A DNA stretch of 64,000 bases from Alistipes sp. (GTDB lineage: Bacteria > Bacteroidota > Bacteroidia > Bacteroidales > Rikenellaceae). Made by a program: the position numbers and the translations under genes. The stretch is taken from the NCBI GenBank assembly GCA_020026375.1, contig JAHHQN010000002.1:62001-126000 (forward strand), in the 5' to 3' direction. The first letter of the stretch is position 1. Each line of letters starts with the position of its first letter. This document shows, piece after piece, positions 1 to 6,359 of this stretch. The notes under the pieces are model-generated. The model was not told where the DNA came from. It ran no database searches and was given only the letters and a program-made list of their open reading frames with translations.

Positions 1-2
1 TT

Positions 3-560
3 ACCTTAATATATAAGGTGGTGGGCGAGGGTACCGAGCAGATGAGCCGCATGCACGAGGGACAGACCCTCGACCTGCTCACCGGTCTGGGCAACGGTTT
101 CTGGTTGACCGACAAGTGCCGCAAGGCGCTCCTGGTGGGTGGCGGTGTCGGTGTGCCTCCGCTCTACAATCTGGCCAGGACGCTGCTGGCATCGGGCCGC
201 GAGGTGAGCGTGGTGCTGGGCTTCAACACCCGTGACGAGGTGTTCTACGAGGAGGAGTTCCGCCGTCTGGGCTGCCGTGTCGAGGTGTCGACCGTCGACG
301 GCTCCTATGGGGTGAAGGGCTTTGTGACCACCGCCATCAAGGAGAAGGCCTTGGACTTCGACTACTTCTACTCATGCGGTCCCCTGCCCATGCTCAAGGC
401 ACTGTCCGACGCCGTGGAGCAGGACGGCCAGCTCTCTTTCGAGGAGCGTATGGGCTGCGGTTTCGGCGCATGTATGGGCTGTTCGTGTAAAACCAAATAC
501 GGCAACAAACGCATCTGCAAGGACGGACCCGTATTGGAGAAAGGAGAGGTAATATGGTAG
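3..560 (+). CDS. pyrK: Dihydroorotate dehydrogenase B, electron-transfer subunit (5' partial)
   Basis: Electron-transfer subunit of the NAD-dependent (class 1B) dihydroorotate dehydrogenase; it carries electrons from the PyrD flavin through FAD and a [2Fe-2S] cluster to NAD+. The gene enters from the left edge: the frame is open from base 3, so most of the N-terminal FAD barrel is missing and the GTG at 18 and ATG at 42 are internal. Visible are the end of the flavin domain (LLTGLGNGF), a glycine-rich nucleotide-binding turn (LVGGGVGVPPLYNLA), and C-terminal cluster cysteines in CGFGACMGCSC and RICKDGP. It overlaps pyrD by 7 bases, as expected for coupled translation of two subunits of one complex. 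Confidence 0.95.
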   Translation, partial: TLIYKVVGEGTEQMSRMHEGQTLDLLTGLGNGFWLTDKCRKALLVGGGVGVPPLYNLARTLLASGREVSVVLGFNTRDEVFYEEEFRRLGCRVEVSTVDGSYGVKGFVTTAIKEKALDFDYFYSCGPLPMLKALSDAVEQDGQLSFEERMGCGFGACMGCSCKTKYGNKRICKDGPVLEKGEVIW

Positions 561-1465
561 ACACTTCGGTTGTGTTGAGCGGTGTGAAGCTCGACAATCC
601 TGTTATTCCGGCCAGCGGTACGTTCGGCTACGGCAACGAGTTCAAGGACTTCTACGACATCAACATTCTGGGTTCGTTCTCCTTCAAGGGAACCACGCGT
701 GACGCCCGCTTCGGCAACCCCACACCCCGTATCGCGGAGTGTACCGCGGGCATGATTAACGCCGTGGGACTCCAGAATCCGGGCATCGACGCCGTGATTG
801 CGGAGGAGTTGCCCCGTCTGAAGACCTTCTTCCACAAGCCGGTGATTGCCAACATCTCGGGTTTCTCGGTCGAGGAGTACGCCTACTGCTGCGAACGCAT
901 CGACAAGGAGGAGCAGGTGGGTATCATCGAGGTCAACGTGTCGTGTCCCAACGTGCGTCACGGCGGCATGTCGTTCGGCACCTGCCCCGAGGCGGCCGCC
1001 GAGGTGACCCGCGCTGTGAAGGCCGTGACTACGAAACCCGTCTACATCAAACTCTCGCCCAACGTGACCGACATCGTGTCGATTGCCCGGGCGTGTGAGG
1101 AGGCCGGTGCCGACGGTCTGTGTCTGATCAACACCATGCTGGGCATGAGGGTCGACATGAAGCGCCGCTGTCCGGTCATCGCCAACACCATGGGCGGTTT
1201 CTCGGGTGCGGCCATCTTCCCCGTGGCAGTGAGAATGGTCTATCAGGTGGCCAAGGCGTGCAGTATCCCCGTCATCGGTTGCGGTGGTGTGCAGTCGGCC
1301 AAAGACGTCATCGAGATGATGATGGCCGGAGCTACGGCCGTGGAGGTGGGTGCCGCCAATCTGGTGAACCCCTATGCCTCGAAAATCATCGTCGAGGAGC
1401 TGCCTGTCGAGATGGAAAAACTCGGTATCGACAGGTTGAGCGACATTATCGGAGTGGTGGAGTAG
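554..1465 (+). CDS. pyrD: Dihydroorotate dehydrogenase class 1B, catalytic subunit
   Basis: FMN-dependent oxidation of dihydroorotate to orotate, the fourth step of UMP synthesis, in the cytoplasm. The 303-residue TIM barrel has the usual length. The N-terminal FMN motif ASGTFGYG is present, and the active-site base is cysteine 131 in NVSCPNV, which marks class 1 rather than the membrane class 2 enzymes (serine). The phosphate-binding end is CGGVQSAKDVIEMMMAGA followed by VEVGAAN. The ATG overlaps the pyrK stop codon, and the PyrK partner beside it identifies subclass 1B, which uses NAD+ as acceptor. It belongs to a pyrimidine gene run with pyrF, pyrE and pyrB downstream. Confidence 0.97.
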   Translation: MVDTSVVLSGVKLDNPVIPASGTFGYGNEFKDFYDINILGSFSFKGTTRDARFGNPTPRIAECTAGMINAVGLQNPGIDAVIAEELPRLKTFFHKPVIANISGFSVEEYAYCCERIDKEEQVGIIEVNVSCPNVRHGGMSFGTCPEAAAEVTRAVKAVTTKPVYIKLSPNVTDIVSIARACEEAGADGLCLINTMLGMRVDMKRRCPVIANTMGGFSGAAIFPVAVRMVYQVAKACSIPVIGCGGVQSAKDVIEMMMAGATAVEVGAANLVNPYASKIIVEELPVEMEKLGIDRLSDIIGVVE

Positions 1466-1512
1466 CGCGCTGCTCCGCCCCGAGGTTACGAATGCTTTAA
1501 AACACTAAGACG

Positions 1513-1770
1513 ATGAATACAAGATTTCTCAGAGGGTGGTTCATGTTCCTCCTGGCGCTGACCGGCGTACTGGTCATCGCGTTCGATGCTTGGAGCAAAC
1601 GGCATTTCTATGTTTGGGATTTCCTCTATCTGGCAGGATATCTCCCCTTTGTGGTGGCGTGGTTCCGCCGTTCGAAGAAGGAGGAGGACGAGCGCTGGAC
1701 GAAGATACTCTGCGGAGCATTGGTGACCTTGATGGTGTCCACTGTGGTGAAGAACCTGTGGACGCTTTAA
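1513..1770 (+). CDS. Small three-helix membrane protein, unknown function
   Basis: An 85-residue protein with three likely membrane segments (about residues 10-27, 32-51 and 63-82) joined by short basic or acidic loops such as RRSKKEEDER. I do not recognise the family. It sits between pyrD (47 bases upstream) and pyrF (27 bases downstream) on the same strand, so it is very probably co-transcribed with them. Codon use looks like the neighbouring genes. A link to pyrimidine synthesis is only suggested by position; class 1B dihydroorotate dehydrogenase needs no membrane partner, so the protein may simply be a passenger in the operon. Confidence 0.7.
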   Translation: MNTRFLRGWFMFLLALTGVLVIAFDAWSKRHFYVWDFLYLAGYLPFVVAWFRRSKKEEDERWTKILCGALVTLMVSTVVKNLWTL

Positions 1771-1797
1771 GTCAAAATCTATAAAAAACAAGAAGAG

Positions 1798-2505
1798 ATG
1801 AAACACGATGTGATTATAGCCTGCGACTTCAAGTCAGCAGAAGATACATTCAAGTTCCTTGATCTGTTCAAGGACGAGGAGCGCAAGCCCTTTTTGAAAA
1901 TCGGCATGGAGCTGTTCTATGCCGAGGGTCCCTCGATTGTGAAGGAAATCAAGCGCCGCGGCCACAAGATTTTCCTCGACCTCAAGTTGCACGACATTCC
2001 CAACACGGTGAAGAAGGCCATGATGGTCCTCTCGCGTTTGGATGTCGACATGTGTAATGTCCACGCCGCCGGTACCATCGACATGATGCGTGCGGCACTG
2101 GAGGGTCTGACCCGCGAGGACGGCACACGTCCCCTGCTTATTGCCGTGACACAGCTTACGTCGACCAGCGAGGAGCGCATGCGCAACGAACTGCTCATCG
2201 ACGCCTCGATCAACGACACCATCGTCAAGTATGCGCAGAATACCCGCGAGGCAGGTCTCGACGGTGTGGTCTGCTCGCCCCTGGAGGCCGGCATGGTGCA
2301 TGAGGCCTGCGGACGCGAGTTCCTGACCATCACCCCCGGTGTGCGTTTCGCCGACGGTGCGGTGGGCGATCAGGTGAGAGTCACCACTCCCGCCCGTGCG
2401 CGTGAGATTGGTTCCGACTTCATCGTCGTGGGCCGTCCCGTCACCCAGGCCGAGGATCCCGTTGCGGCATACCGCCGTTGCGTGAAGGAGTTCCTGGGCG
2501 AGTAA
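1798..2505 (+). CDS. pyrF: Orotidine 5'-phosphate decarboxylase
   Basis: Converts OMP to UMP, the last step of the de novo pathway. The 235-residue barrel carries the signature FLDLKLHDIPNTV, whose Asp-Lys-Asp residues form the catalytic network, an N-terminal ACDFKSAEDTFKF strand, and the phosphate-gripping ITPGVRF and VVGRPVTQAEDP segments. Length and motifs fit the group 1 (PyrF) form rather than the longer form found in many other Bacteroidales; that comparison is from memory. The start ATG lies 27 bases after the small membrane protein. A gap of 82 bases separates it from pyrE. Confidence 0.95.
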   Translation: MKHDVIIACDFKSAEDTFKFLDLFKDEERKPFLKIGMELFYAEGPSIVKEIKRRGHKIFLDLKLHDIPNTVKKAMMVLSRLDVDMCNVHAAGTIDMMRAALEGLTREDGTRPLLIAVTQLTSTSEERMRNELLIDASINDTIVKYAQNTREAGLDGVVCSPLEAGMVHEACGREFLTITPGVRFADGAVGDQVRVTTPARAREIGSDFIVVGRPVTQAEDPVAAYRRCVKEFLGE

Positions 2506-2587
2506 CCGCCTCGGAAAGGAGGGCTTCCGCCCGTGGGGGAGGGAGTCGTCACGATATTGGAGAATAACAGTTTTCAGGTATAATAAA

Positions 2588-3229
2588 ATGAATAACATGG
2601 AAAGAGAAATAGCTAAAGACCTGCTGTCAATCGGTGCAGTGTTCTTGCGTCCCGAAGAGCCGTTCACATGGGCAAGCGGTATCAAAAGCCCTATCTATTG
2701 CGACAACCGTCTTACGCTGTCGGCCGTTGAGGTGCGCAAGCACGTCGAGGCCGGTCTGGCCGAGGTGGTACGCACCAAGTTCCCCGAGGCCGAGGTGCTG
2801 ATGGGTACATCGACCGCCGGCATCGCCCACGCGGCCATCACCGCCACGATTCTCGACCTGCCGATGGGTTACGTACGTTCGGGTTCGAAGGACCACGGCC
2901 GTCAGAACCGTATCGAGGGCAAACTGGAGAAGGGTCAGAAGGTAGTGGTTATCGAGGACCTGATTTCGACCGGCGGTTCGTGCATCGACGTGGTGGAGGC
3001 ACTGCGCGAGGCCGGAGCCGAGGTGCTGGGTGTGGCTTCGATTTTCACCTACGGCATGCAGAAGGGTCTCGACCGTCTGGCTGCCGCACAGGTGACCAAC
3101 TACAGCCTCTCGAACCTCGACGCACTCGTTGAGGTGGCTGCCGAGGAGGGTTACATCAAGCAGGAGGACAAGGCCCGCCTGTTGCAGTTCCGCAACAATC
3201 CTTCCGACGAGAGCTGGATGAACAAGTAA
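2588..3229 (+). CDS. pyrE: Orotate phosphoribosyltransferase
   Basis: Transfers phosphoribose from PRPP to orotate to give OMP, the substrate of PyrF encoded just upstream. The 213-residue protein has the type I phosphoribosyltransferase PRPP motif VVVIEDLISTGGS and the conserved lysine/arginine flexible loop region GSKDHGRQNRIEG. The N-terminal hood (FTWASGIKSPIYCDNR) matches OPRTases. Two in-frame ATGs lie close together (2588 and 2597); I kept the first, but the second would give an equally good N-terminus beginning MEREIAK. It is followed after 29 bases by pyrB. Confidence 0.95.
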   Translation: MNNMEREIAKDLLSIGAVFLRPEEPFTWASGIKSPIYCDNRLTLSAVEVRKHVEAGLAEVVRTKFPEAEVLMGTSTAGIAHAAITATILDLPMGYVRSGSKDHGRQNRIEGKLEKGQKVVVIEDLISTGGSCIDVVEALREAGAEVLGVASIFTYGMQKGLDRLAAAQVTNYSLSNLDALVEVAAEEGYIKQEDKARLLQFRNNPSDESWMNK

Positions 3230-3258
3230 TTTACAATTTTAGAGTAGAATAAGACATT

Positions 3259-4347
3259 ATGCGTCATTTGATTGACCCCACTGACCTCACTGTCAAGGAG
3301 ATAGATGAGATTTTGGCACTGGCCGAGGATATTATCGCCCACCGCGCGAAATATAGCGAAGCCTTGAAGGGCAAAAAGCTGGCAACGCTTTTCTATGAAC
3401 CTTCGACACGTACACGTTTGAGCTTTACTTCGGCCATGCTGGAGTTGGGGGGACAGGTTATCGGATTCTCCGATGCCAATTCGTCATCGGCATTCAAGGG
3501 TGAGACGGTGGCCGATACCGTGAGAGTGATTCGTTGCTTTGCGGACATCATCGCCATGCGTCACTACAAGGAGGGCGCACCTCTGGTGGCATCGCAGTAT
3601 GCCGGCATTCCGGTCATCAACGCCGGTGACGGCAGCCACGCGCACCCCACCCAGACACTGACCGACCTGTTGACCATCAAACGCGAGAAGGGCCACTTCG
3701 ACAACCTGACCATCGGTTTCTGCGGTGACCTGAAGTTCGGACGTACGGTTCACTCGCTCATCAAGGCACTGTCGCGCTACACGGGCATCAAGGTGATTCT
3801 CATCTCGCCCGAGGAGCTGCGTCTGCCCGACTACATGCTGCACGAGATGGCGGACAACTCCAATCTGGAGTTCCGCGAGGTGCGCACCATGGAGGAGGTG
3901 ATGCCCGAGCTGGACGTTCTCTACATGACCCGTGTGCAGAAGGAGCGCTTCCTCGACGACGAGGAGTTCGACCGTGTGAAGGACAGCTTCGTTCTCGACC
4001 CCGAGAAGCTGCTCACCGCCAAGAAGGACATGATTATCCTCCACCCCCTGCCGCGTATCAACGAGATTACGCGCTCGGTGGACAACGACCCCCGTGCGGC
4101 CTATTTCCGCCAGGTGGAGAATGGCAAGTTCGTGCGCATGGCGCTGATCTATACCCTCATGAAGTGGGCCGACGAGAACAAGCCTTTCGAGCATACCCCC
4201 GTCTTCAACGAGGAGTATGTGATGAGCGACGAGTTGAGATGCCCCAACCACAGCTGCATCTCGACCACCGAAGATGTCGACCACATCTTCCGCAAGGGTA
4301 GCGATGGCGTCTGCCGCTGCGCATACTGCGAGGCAAAGGCCAAATAG
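3259..4347 (+). CDS. pyrB: Aspartate carbamoyltransferase with fused PyrI-like zinc tail
   Basis: Condenses carbamoyl phosphate with aspartate, the committed step of pyrimidine synthesis. Residues 1-310 form a normal catalytic chain: carbamoyl-phosphate loop FYEPSTRTRLSF, HAHPTQTLTDL, and the aspartate-domain motif HPLPR. The protein is about 50 residues longer than usual. The extension ends in a zinc-ribbon-like pattern: C328, C333 (CPNHSC followed by IS), C354 and C357 (CAYC), plus an extra C352. This copies the C-x4-C and CxxC ligands of the zinc domain of the E. coli regulatory chain PyrI (CPN..CIS and CKYC), but the N-terminal nucleotide-binding allosteric domain of PyrI is absent. No separate pyrI lies in the window. 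The zinc-domain reading is from the motif; effects on assembly are inferred. Confidence 0.95.
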   Translation: MRHLIDPTDLTVKEIDEILALAEDIIAHRAKYSEALKGKKLATLFYEPSTRTRLSFTSAMLELGGQVIGFSDANSSSAFKGETVADTVRVIRCFADIIAMRHYKEGAPLVASQYAGIPVINAGDGSHAHPTQTLTDLLTIKREKGHFDNLTIGFCGDLKFGRTVHSLIKALSRYTGIKVILISPEELRLPDYMLHEMADNSNLEFREVRTMEEVMPELDVLYMTRVQKERFLDDEEFDRVKDSFVLDPEKLLTAKKDMIILHPLPRINEITRSVDNDPRAAYFRQVENGKFVRMALIYTLMKWADENKPFEHTPVFNEEYVMSDELRCPNHSCISTTEDVDHIFRKGSDGVCRCAYCEAKAK

Positions 4348-4399
4348 CACACTTTTGTGAAAATGTCAATAACTTGTCAATAGATATTCCGGGTTTATT

Positions 4400-4430
4400 T
4401 TTGTAAATAAATTAAAAAGTGGTACGTTTG
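4400..4430 (+). promoter_or_regulatory. Bacteroidota-type promoter upstream of the structured RNA and purE
   Basis: TTTG at 4400-4403, 19 bases, then TACGTTTG at 4423-4430. This is an exact match to the TTTG/N19-21/TAnnTTTG consensus of the primary sigma factor in Bacteroidota. Transcription should begin at about 4434-4438, more than 340 bases before the purE start codon. Confidence 0.8.
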
Positions 4431-4436
4431 TGACAT

Positions 4437-4690
4437 AGTTTTTTATTGCTAAAAATCAGTGCAGTTGACATTCATCGGACACATATCTCGCGTGAAATCG
4501 GACACCGGAGGAACTCATTTATCCGCGTGCCGTTGTTCGCAGGCACATGCGATGATGGAGTATGCCGTGTATCGTCACCGATATTACGGGCATGTCAGAC
4601 GCGCGCACATCTCACAGCAGACTGCATACGGAATACTTATATAGTAATGGAACCGCTATAACTTGAAATGTTGTGGCGGTTTCTGTTTTT
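4437..4690 (+). ncRNA. Structured RNA candidate (6S-like small RNA or purE leader)
   Basis: Between the promoter ending at 4430 and the terminator at 4651-4690 lies about 215 bases with no convincing gene and strong folding potential. Bases 4441-4451 can pair with 4642-4652 (11 pairs, three wobbles) and 4459-4465 with 4621-4627 (7 pairs), so the 5' and 3' ends close on each other. Inside are a hairpin at 4524-4551 (GTGCC/GGCAC core) and another at 4562-4593 (ATGCC/GGCAT base, TATCG/CGATA top). Own promoter, end-to-end closing helix and own terminator fit an independent small RNA of roughly 210-250 nt. 6S RNA is known beside purK in cyanobacteria, but I cannot confirm 6S identity; a purine-operon attenuator is the main alternative. 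Confidence 0.5.
4651..4690 (+). terminator. Intrinsic terminator upstream of purE
   Basis: AACCGCTATAAC and GTTGTGGCGGTT form a 12-pair helix (two G-U pairs) around a seven-base loop, followed by TCTG and a run of nine T. It ends the RNA started at the 4400-4430 promoter, so purE expression needs read-through or a weaker promoter in 4691-4781 (a TAACTTTA box is visible there). Confidence 0.75.
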
Positions 4691-4781
4691 TTTTGTCGCA
4701 GAATGTGGGAATTTTGATTAACTTTAGAGGCGATAAACCAAACCTGAGCAAACGATTTAAAATCTTATAAAGAATTAAACA

Positions 4782-5249
4782 ATGAAAGTAGGTGTCATAA
4801 TGGGTTCGATCAGCGATTACGAAGTGATGTCGGACGCAGTGAAAACATTGGAAGAGTTCGGAGTGGACTTCGAGAAACGTGTGGTGAGCGCACACCGTAC
4901 ACCCGATTTGTTGTGTGAGTATGCCAAGACCGCCAAGGAGCGCGGACTGGGTGTCATCATCGCCGGTGCAGGCGGTGCCGCACATCTGCCGGGTATGGTG
5001 GCTTCGATGACCACACTGCCTGTGGTGGGTGTTCCCGTGAAGTCGAGAGCCCTGAACGGCCTTGACTCCCTGCTTTCGATTGTGCAGATGCCGGGCGGTG
5101 TCCCCGTGGCCACCACCGCCATCAACGGTGCCAAAAACGCCGCACTGATTGCCGTCTCGATTCTGGCCTTGCAGGACGAGGAGCTGGCCGGCCGACTTGC
5201 CGACTTCCGCGCCCGTCAGACCGCCGATGTACTTAAAATCGAATTGTGA
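4782..5249 (+). CDS. purE: N5-carboxyaminoimidazole ribonucleotide mutase
   Basis: Class I PurE, which moves the carboxyl group of N5-CAIR (made by PurK) to carbon 4 to give CAIR. The 155-residue Rossmann-like protein shows the phosphate-binding start GSISDYEVM, the active-site segment VVSAHRTPDLL with the catalytic histidine, and the conserved AGAGGAAHLPGMVA and VKSRALNGLDSLLS loops. Length is normal. It opens the main purine cluster 92 bases after the terminator, and its TGA overlaps the purK ATG by one base, so the two consecutive enzymes are translationally coupled. Confidence 0.96.
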   Translation: MKVGVIMGSISDYEVMSDAVKTLEEFGVDFEKRVVSAHRTPDLLCEYAKTAKERGLGVIIAGAGGAAHLPGMVASMTTLPVVGVPVKSRALNGLDSLLSIVQMPGGVPVATTAINGAKNAALIAVSILALQDEELAGRLADFRARQTADVLKIEL

Positions 5250-6343
5250 TGAAGAAGATTGGTATCATAGGCGGCGGCCAGCTGGGACTGATGATTGCCC
5301 AGGAGGCACACAAGTTGGGTGTCGGCGTCATCACCCTCGACCCGGGAGCCGACGCTCCGGCCTTCAAGTACAGCGACGAGCATATCGTGGCGGCCTTCGA
5401 CGACGGAGAGGCTGTGGAGGAGTTGTGTCGCCGCAGCGACGTGGTGACCTACGAGTTCGAGAACGTTCCCGGCGAGATTCTCATTCCGCTGGTCGAGAAA
5501 TACAACATTCCGCAGGGCTACAAACCCCTCTACGATTCGCAGGACCGCCTGCGCGAGAAGGACAATGCCCGTGACAACGGTTTCCGCACCCCGAAATACA
5601 AGGCCGTGGACGACGAGGAGTCGTTGCGCGCGGCGGTGGCCGAAATCGGCATTCCTAGTGTGCTGAAGACCCGCACGTTGGGCTACGACGGCCACGGTCA
5701 GCTGGTCATCAAGTCGGAAGAGGACATCGCCCGTGCGGTGGACATGCTCTCCGTGCCCTGTATCCTCGAGGAGTTTATCCGCTTCGATTACGAGGTGAGT
5801 CTGGTGATGGTCTCCGACGGCGAGAAAACCGTCACCTTCCCCGTGGGTCGCAATATCCACCGTGACGGTATCCTCGACCTGTGTGTCGTACCCGTGAAGG
5901 AGGCCTCCGACGAGCTGTTGCAGCGCATGAAGCAGACCGGCGAAGCCTTCATGAAGGCGTGCGGCTACCGCGGCATTCTGGCCGTGGAGCTGTTCGTCAG
6001 AGGCGATGAGTTCTTCTTCAACGAGATGGCGCCCCGTCCCCACAACTCGGGACACTACACCATCGAGGGCTGCACGACCAACCAGTTCCGCGAGCTGGCG
6101 CGTTTCCTCTTGGAGATGCCGCTGGAGGAGCCCCGTCTGGTGGCGCCCACCATCATGAAGAATATCCTGGGTCAGGATTTGGAGGCGGCCGAAGCCCTGG
6201 AGAAGGAGGGCCGCGACAAGGTCTTTGTCCACCTCTACGGCAAGACCGAGAGCCGTCCCAAACGCAAGATGGGACATGTGACCTTCGTGGGGCTGAACCC
6301 CGAAGAGTATGAGGCGGAGTATGCCTCACGATTTGTAAAATAA
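5249..6343 (+). CDS. purK: N5-carboxyaminoimidazole ribonucleotide synthase
   Basis: ATP-dependent carboxylation of AIR to N5-CAIR. It is an ATP-grasp protein of 364 residues: N-terminal GIIGGGQLGLM, central ATP-binding lysine region VLKTRTLGYDGHGQ, hinge ILEEFIRFDYEVSL, and the metal-binding/substrate segment NEMAPRPHNSGHYT. I place the start at the ATG at 5249, which touches the purE stop as TGATG; a GTG three bases earlier is possible but less likely. The next gene, purL, begins 16 bases downstream. Confidence 0.96.
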   Translation: MKKIGIIGGGQLGLMIAQEAHKLGVGVITLDPGADAPAFKYSDEHIVAAFDDGEAVEELCRRSDVVTYEFENVPGEILIPLVEKYNIPQGYKPLYDSQDRLREKDNARDNGFRTPKYKAVDDEESLRAAVAEIGIPSVLKTRTLGYDGHGQLVIKSEEDIARAVDMLSVPCILEEFIRFDYEVSLVMVSDGEKTVTFPVGRNIHRDGILDLCVVPVKEASDELLQRMKQTGEAFMKACGYRGILAVELFVRGDEFFFNEMAPRPHNSGHYTIEGCTTNQFRELARFLLEMPLEEPRLVAPTIMKNILGQDLEAAEALEKEGRDKVFVHLYGKTESRPKRKMGHVTFVGLNPEEYEAEYASRFVK

Positions 6344-6359
6344 GTGAACCACATATATT

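Noticed and set aside
2555..2587. TTGGAG and TATAAT resembling an E. coli sigma-70 promoter before pyrE
   Set aside because: The -10-like box lies only a few bases from the pyrE ATG, and the primary sigma factor of this phylum uses TTTG/TAnnTTTG, so this is likely chance.
4446..4661. Short frames (61-71 codons) in the pyrB-purE gap
   Set aside because: No start context, no recognisable protein features, and the segment is better explained by RNA folding between a promoter and a terminator.
4437..4690. RNase P RNA, tmRNA or SRP RNA as the identity of the structured segment
   Set aside because: Size and diagnostic sequences do not fit: no GAGGAAAGTCC-type core for RNase P, no CCA-ended tRNA-like domain for tmRNA, no GGAAG tetraloop helix for SRP RNA.
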